This document shows positions 61,906 through 64,000 of a DNA stretch of 64,000 nucleotides, one piece after another. How positions within the stretch are numbered: position 1 is the first letter of the stretch; the number at the start of each line of letters is the position of its first letter. Origin of the DNA: Cupriavidus pauculus. Lineage in GTDB: Bacteria; Pseudomonadota; Gammaproteobacteria; Burkholderiales; Burkholderiaceae. The DNA is taken from the NCBI RefSeq assembly GCF_022179805.1, contig NZ_BPUO01000010.1:62001-126000 (forward strand). The letters run 5' to 3'. A program made the position numbers and the translations under genes. The notes under the pieces were generated by a model. It did not search any database and had not been told where the DNA came from. It saw only the letters and a list, made by a program, of their open reading frames with translations.

Positions 61906-61945
61906 ATGCGAACCATCGGAGGTTTTTTTACTTGCGGCCAGGCGC

Positions 61946-63694
61946 TTGCGATTGACGCTGGCCACCGTATTGCTGTGTTTTGCCATCGGCGCCTTGATGC
62001 CCGAAGCCCAGGCACAGCATGCGTCCCGGACACTGAAACCCGAGGACGTATTCGATACCAGCAAGAAAATCATCTACAAGGAGGATTTCAGGGGAGATTT
62101 CACCAAATGGACGCTTTCGATCGATGCCCTGTATGACCCCGAAACGCGACCAATATCCTCGGATCGGGTAGTCAAGGATGCCGCGCCGGGCTTGTACGGC
62201 CGTTACGCGACACGCTTCACGCTGCCGGGCGACCCGGGCTCATTCCGTGCCGAGCTGGCCCTGCCTGCGGAAGAAGGCTTGCAGGAACGGTGGTACGGCG
62301 CACGGATTTCCGTCGATCAGATGGCGGACGACGCCGGTTATATCGTCCTGCAATGGCACGCGGTAATGGGCAACGACAAGGTCAGCAGGAACTTTCCCAA
62401 TCTGGCCATTCACCACAAGAACGATCAGTGGGTTATTTCCGGCGCCTGGGGCAGTCCCGCCAATATCCAGCGCTCAAGCACCAAGCTGAAAGCACCCGTG
62501 GAAACGGACAAGCTGACCGACTGGCTGATCCACGCCAAATGGGCCACCGATGGCAGCGGCGTGATCGAAATCTGGCGTGACGGCGAACTCGTCTACAATG
62601 AGAAACGCCAGAACTCGTACAACCTGTCCAGAGACCGCACGCCTTATTTGAAAACCGGTATCTACCGGCCTTCGCGCAAGGACTCCACGACCTCCGAAGG
62701 CCCCATTACCGTACGGGTCAGCGACATGCGGATCGGACGCGCCGATGCACGCCTGATCGATGTGTCGCCGGTGGTGACCGGAACACTGGAACGGTGCAAC
62801 CCAAGCAAGCGCAGTGCAAGCACGCGGATACCGGTGGACTTTGTCGGCAATGCGGCGGTCCGTGGACCGGTGGGATTTATCGCGCCACCGCAACCAGGCG
62901 TCACCGGCGCGCCTATCGTGCTGAACCGGAACGTCACGGTGCGCGATACATCGATGTTCGCGATCGAATTGACGAACAAGATGGACGGCAAGAAGCGGGC
63001 AGTAAATATTCGGGGACTTCGTCATACGAAGTGCGGTGACGTGCCGATGAATGTGGTGTCACCGTGCAGCCTGGGTAGCTACGGTCAGTTGGGCATCCAT
63101 TTCGACGACGAAGATAATCGCAACCTGCCGACAGGCATTTATCAGGGAATACTGCGCCTGCAGGCACATGGCTGGAATGACACCGCCTATTTCCGGACGG
63201 TCGATATCCATATCAAGATCTTTGTCACCAGCCTTTCGGGCGAAGTCAGACCAGGTACGGTATTGCGCTTTGGAAAAATCTCCAACCGTCCGTTACGTGG
63301 CCCCATTGCGTTCGTCGTGCCCGATCAGCTTCAGGCCAGTGGGCCGACAACACTCACCGGAGACGGCAAGCGCACTGATTCCATCGTCACGGCTTTCTTG
63401 ACCCGGCAGGATTCCGGTGCGCGATATCCCATGTATCTCAGGGCCCGCCGTGATATCAGCCCTTGCGGCAAGGTCATGATGAACAGCACGCTCCGCTGCC
63501 CCGTATTCCCGATAGCCAAAAGCGATCTGGAAATTGAGTATCGGCCGGCGGACAATCCGGACCTGCCCAATGGGGAATACACCGGCAGCCTGTTCGTCCA
63601 GTCCGTCGACGGCCAGGACAGCCGGTTCCAGGTGCCGATAGCCATCGGTGTGACCATCAGGAAGATGGCCATTCGTCTGGCCATCAAGAAGTAG
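61946..63694 (+). CDS. Exported polysaccharide-lyase-like protein with two tandem C-terminal domains
   Basis: About 582 residues as written from TTG 61946. A signal peptide (LATVLLCFAIGALMPEAQA) precedes a heparin-lyase-I/glucuronan-lyase-like domain (about residues 40-265) with FRAELALPAEEG, YIVLQWHAVMG, FPNLAIHHKND and LKTGIYRPS. Two related C-terminal units follow (about 270-415 and 420-575): each has an RGPxxFxxP element and a later NLPTGIYQG/DLPNGEYTG element. It probably cleaves or binds an acidic polysaccharide outside the cell. The natural start is probably ATG 61906 (GGAG at 61894-61897), but a run of seven T residues at 61923-61929 puts it out of frame; six would restore a normal N-terminus. 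Confidence 0.72.
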   Translation: MRLTLATVLLCFAIGALMPEAQAQHASRTLKPEDVFDTSKKIIYKEDFRGDFTKWTLSIDALYDPETRPISSDRVVKDAAPGLYGRYATRFTLPGDPGSFRAELALPAEEGLQERWYGARISVDQMADDAGYIVLQWHAVMGNDKVSRNFPNLAIHHKNDQWVISGAWGSPANIQRSSTKLKAPVETDKLTDWLIHAKWATDGSGVIEIWRDGELVYNEKRQNSYNLSRDRTPYLKTGIYRPSRKDSTTSEGPITVRVSDMRIGRADARLIDVSPVVTGTLERCNPSKRSASTRIPVDFVGNAAVRGPVGFIAPPQPGVTGAPIVLNRNVTVRDTSMFAIELTNKMDGKKRAVNIRGLRHTKCGDVPMNVVSPCSLGSYGQLGIHFDDEDNRNLPTGIYQGILRLQAHGWNDTAYFRTVDIHIKIFVTSLSGEVRPGTVLRFGKISNRPLRGPIAFVVPDQLQASGPTTLTGDGKRTDSIVTAFLTRQDSGARYPMYLRARRDISPCGKVMMNSTLRCPVFPIAKSDLEIEYRPADNPDLPNGEYTGSLFVQSVDGQDSRFQVPIAIGVTIRKMAIRLAIKK

Positions 63695-63739
63695 CGTCGG
63701 CATGGCGCCCCAACCAGGGCGCCAGCCGCCGCAGCGCGC

Positions 63740-64000
63740 TTAGACCGCGCCGCGCGTTTCCACGTACAGCGCGTACACCGAGTGGCTGCTGGCCATATAC
63801 AGGCGATTGCGCTTGGGGCCGCCGAAACACAGGTTCGGGCAGCGCTCGGGCAGATGGATATGGCCGATGGCCTTGCCCTGCGCGTTGAACACGCGCACGC
63901 CGTCGAGCTTGGACGGATCGGCGCCGGGCGCGCCGCTGCTGCCCCAACCGGCCCAGATATTGCCGTCGACGTCGACCTTGAAGCCGTCGAGCGCGCCCGG
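63740..64000 (-). CDS. SMP-30/gluconolactonase-family protein, 3' part
   Basis: The last 86 codons of a minus-strand gene whose start is beyond the right edge. The visible sequence reads GALDGFKVDVDGNIWAG, later KLDGVRVFNAQGKAIG and CPNLCFGGPKRNRLYMAS, which are typical blades of SMP-30/gluconolactonase propellers; the Asp in DGFKVDVDGN and the Asn in CPNLCFGG fall at metal-ligand positions. These enzymes hydrolyse sugar or other lactones. It is convergent with the polysaccharide-lyase-like gene, 45 bp away. Confidence 0.9.
   Translation of the reverse strand, partial: PGALDGFKVDVDGNIWAGWGSSGAPGADPSKLDGVRVFNAQGKAIGHIHLPERCPNLCFGGPKRNRLYMASSHSVYALYVETRGAV

Noticed and set aside
61923..61929. 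Programmed -1 ribosomal frameshift at the T tract
   Set aside because: The heptamer would allow slippage, but a -1 shift leads into the wrong frame; the gene needs loss of one nucleotide (+1).

Overview
The window looks like a high-GC betaproteobacterium of the Burkholderiaceae, most probably Cupriavidus or a close relative. The pointers are strong G/C-ending codon bias, four Bug/TctC-type solute receptors, many LysR, MocR, LacI and GlxA regulators each beside a small catabolic operon, and GC-rich intergenic palindromic repeats. There are almost no core-metabolism genes apart from an RpoD-type sigma factor and a cold-shock protein. This is inference from gene content; no rRNA or tRNA gene was seen.

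Layout. 1-8.2 kb: a LysR gene (its operator at the left edge), then a minus-strand acyl-CoA operon (Bug receptor, NDP-forming acyl-CoA synthetase, crotonase, aldehyde dehydrogenase, crotonase) divergent from a second LysR gene. 8.5-15.1 kb: sigma-70, cold-shock protein, SGNH hydrolase, universal stress protein with an FNR-like box, and an L,D-transpeptidase plus YcbK-like murein pair. 15.1-19.9 kb: a MocR regulator divergent from a class II (degradative) HMG-CoA reductase, a small membrane protein and a TctA-type permease, which together look like a mevalonate-use locus. 19.9-21.9 kb: GlxA-type regulator and a short-chain dehydrogenase. 21.9-29.1 kb: an argininosuccinate-lyase-like enzyme, a Bug receptor and a sulfonate/taurine-type ABC importer, divergent from a LysR gene across a long palindrome. 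29.1-32.3 kb: PaiB/MocR pair, a decayed Phd/YefM antitoxin and an exported histidine phosphatase. 32.3-37.9 kb: LacI regulator divergent from a galactarate/talarate-dehydratase-like enzyme, two Bug receptors and a 2-hydroxyacid dehydrogenase. 38.1-40.6 kb: short lipoprotein and a Tat-exported phospholipase C.

41-54 kb is a 13-kb minus-strand block and the most unusual part. A Bat-type set (DUF4381, BatA, BatB/TPR, BatD) is followed by a membrane-anchored formylglycine-generating enzyme, a HAD lipoprotein, a Cys-type sulfatase lipoprotein, a membrane-fused SpeE-like protein, and then MoxR and DUF58, which normally sit at the head of Bat operons. I suggest the MoxR/VWA machinery serves an envelope sulfatase maturation pathway.

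54-64 kb: a tyrosine recombinase beside palindromic repeats, a PepSY/response regulator/histidine kinase operon, an exported PHP-domain lipoprotein, a SphA/MetA-like outer-membrane protein, an exported polysaccharide-lyase-like protein with a probable T-tract frameshift at its N-terminus, and the end of an SMP-30/gluconolactonase gene running off the window.

Most operons share one logic: a regulator divergent from an uptake receptor plus two to four catabolic enzymes, with a clear inverted repeat in the divergent spacer.
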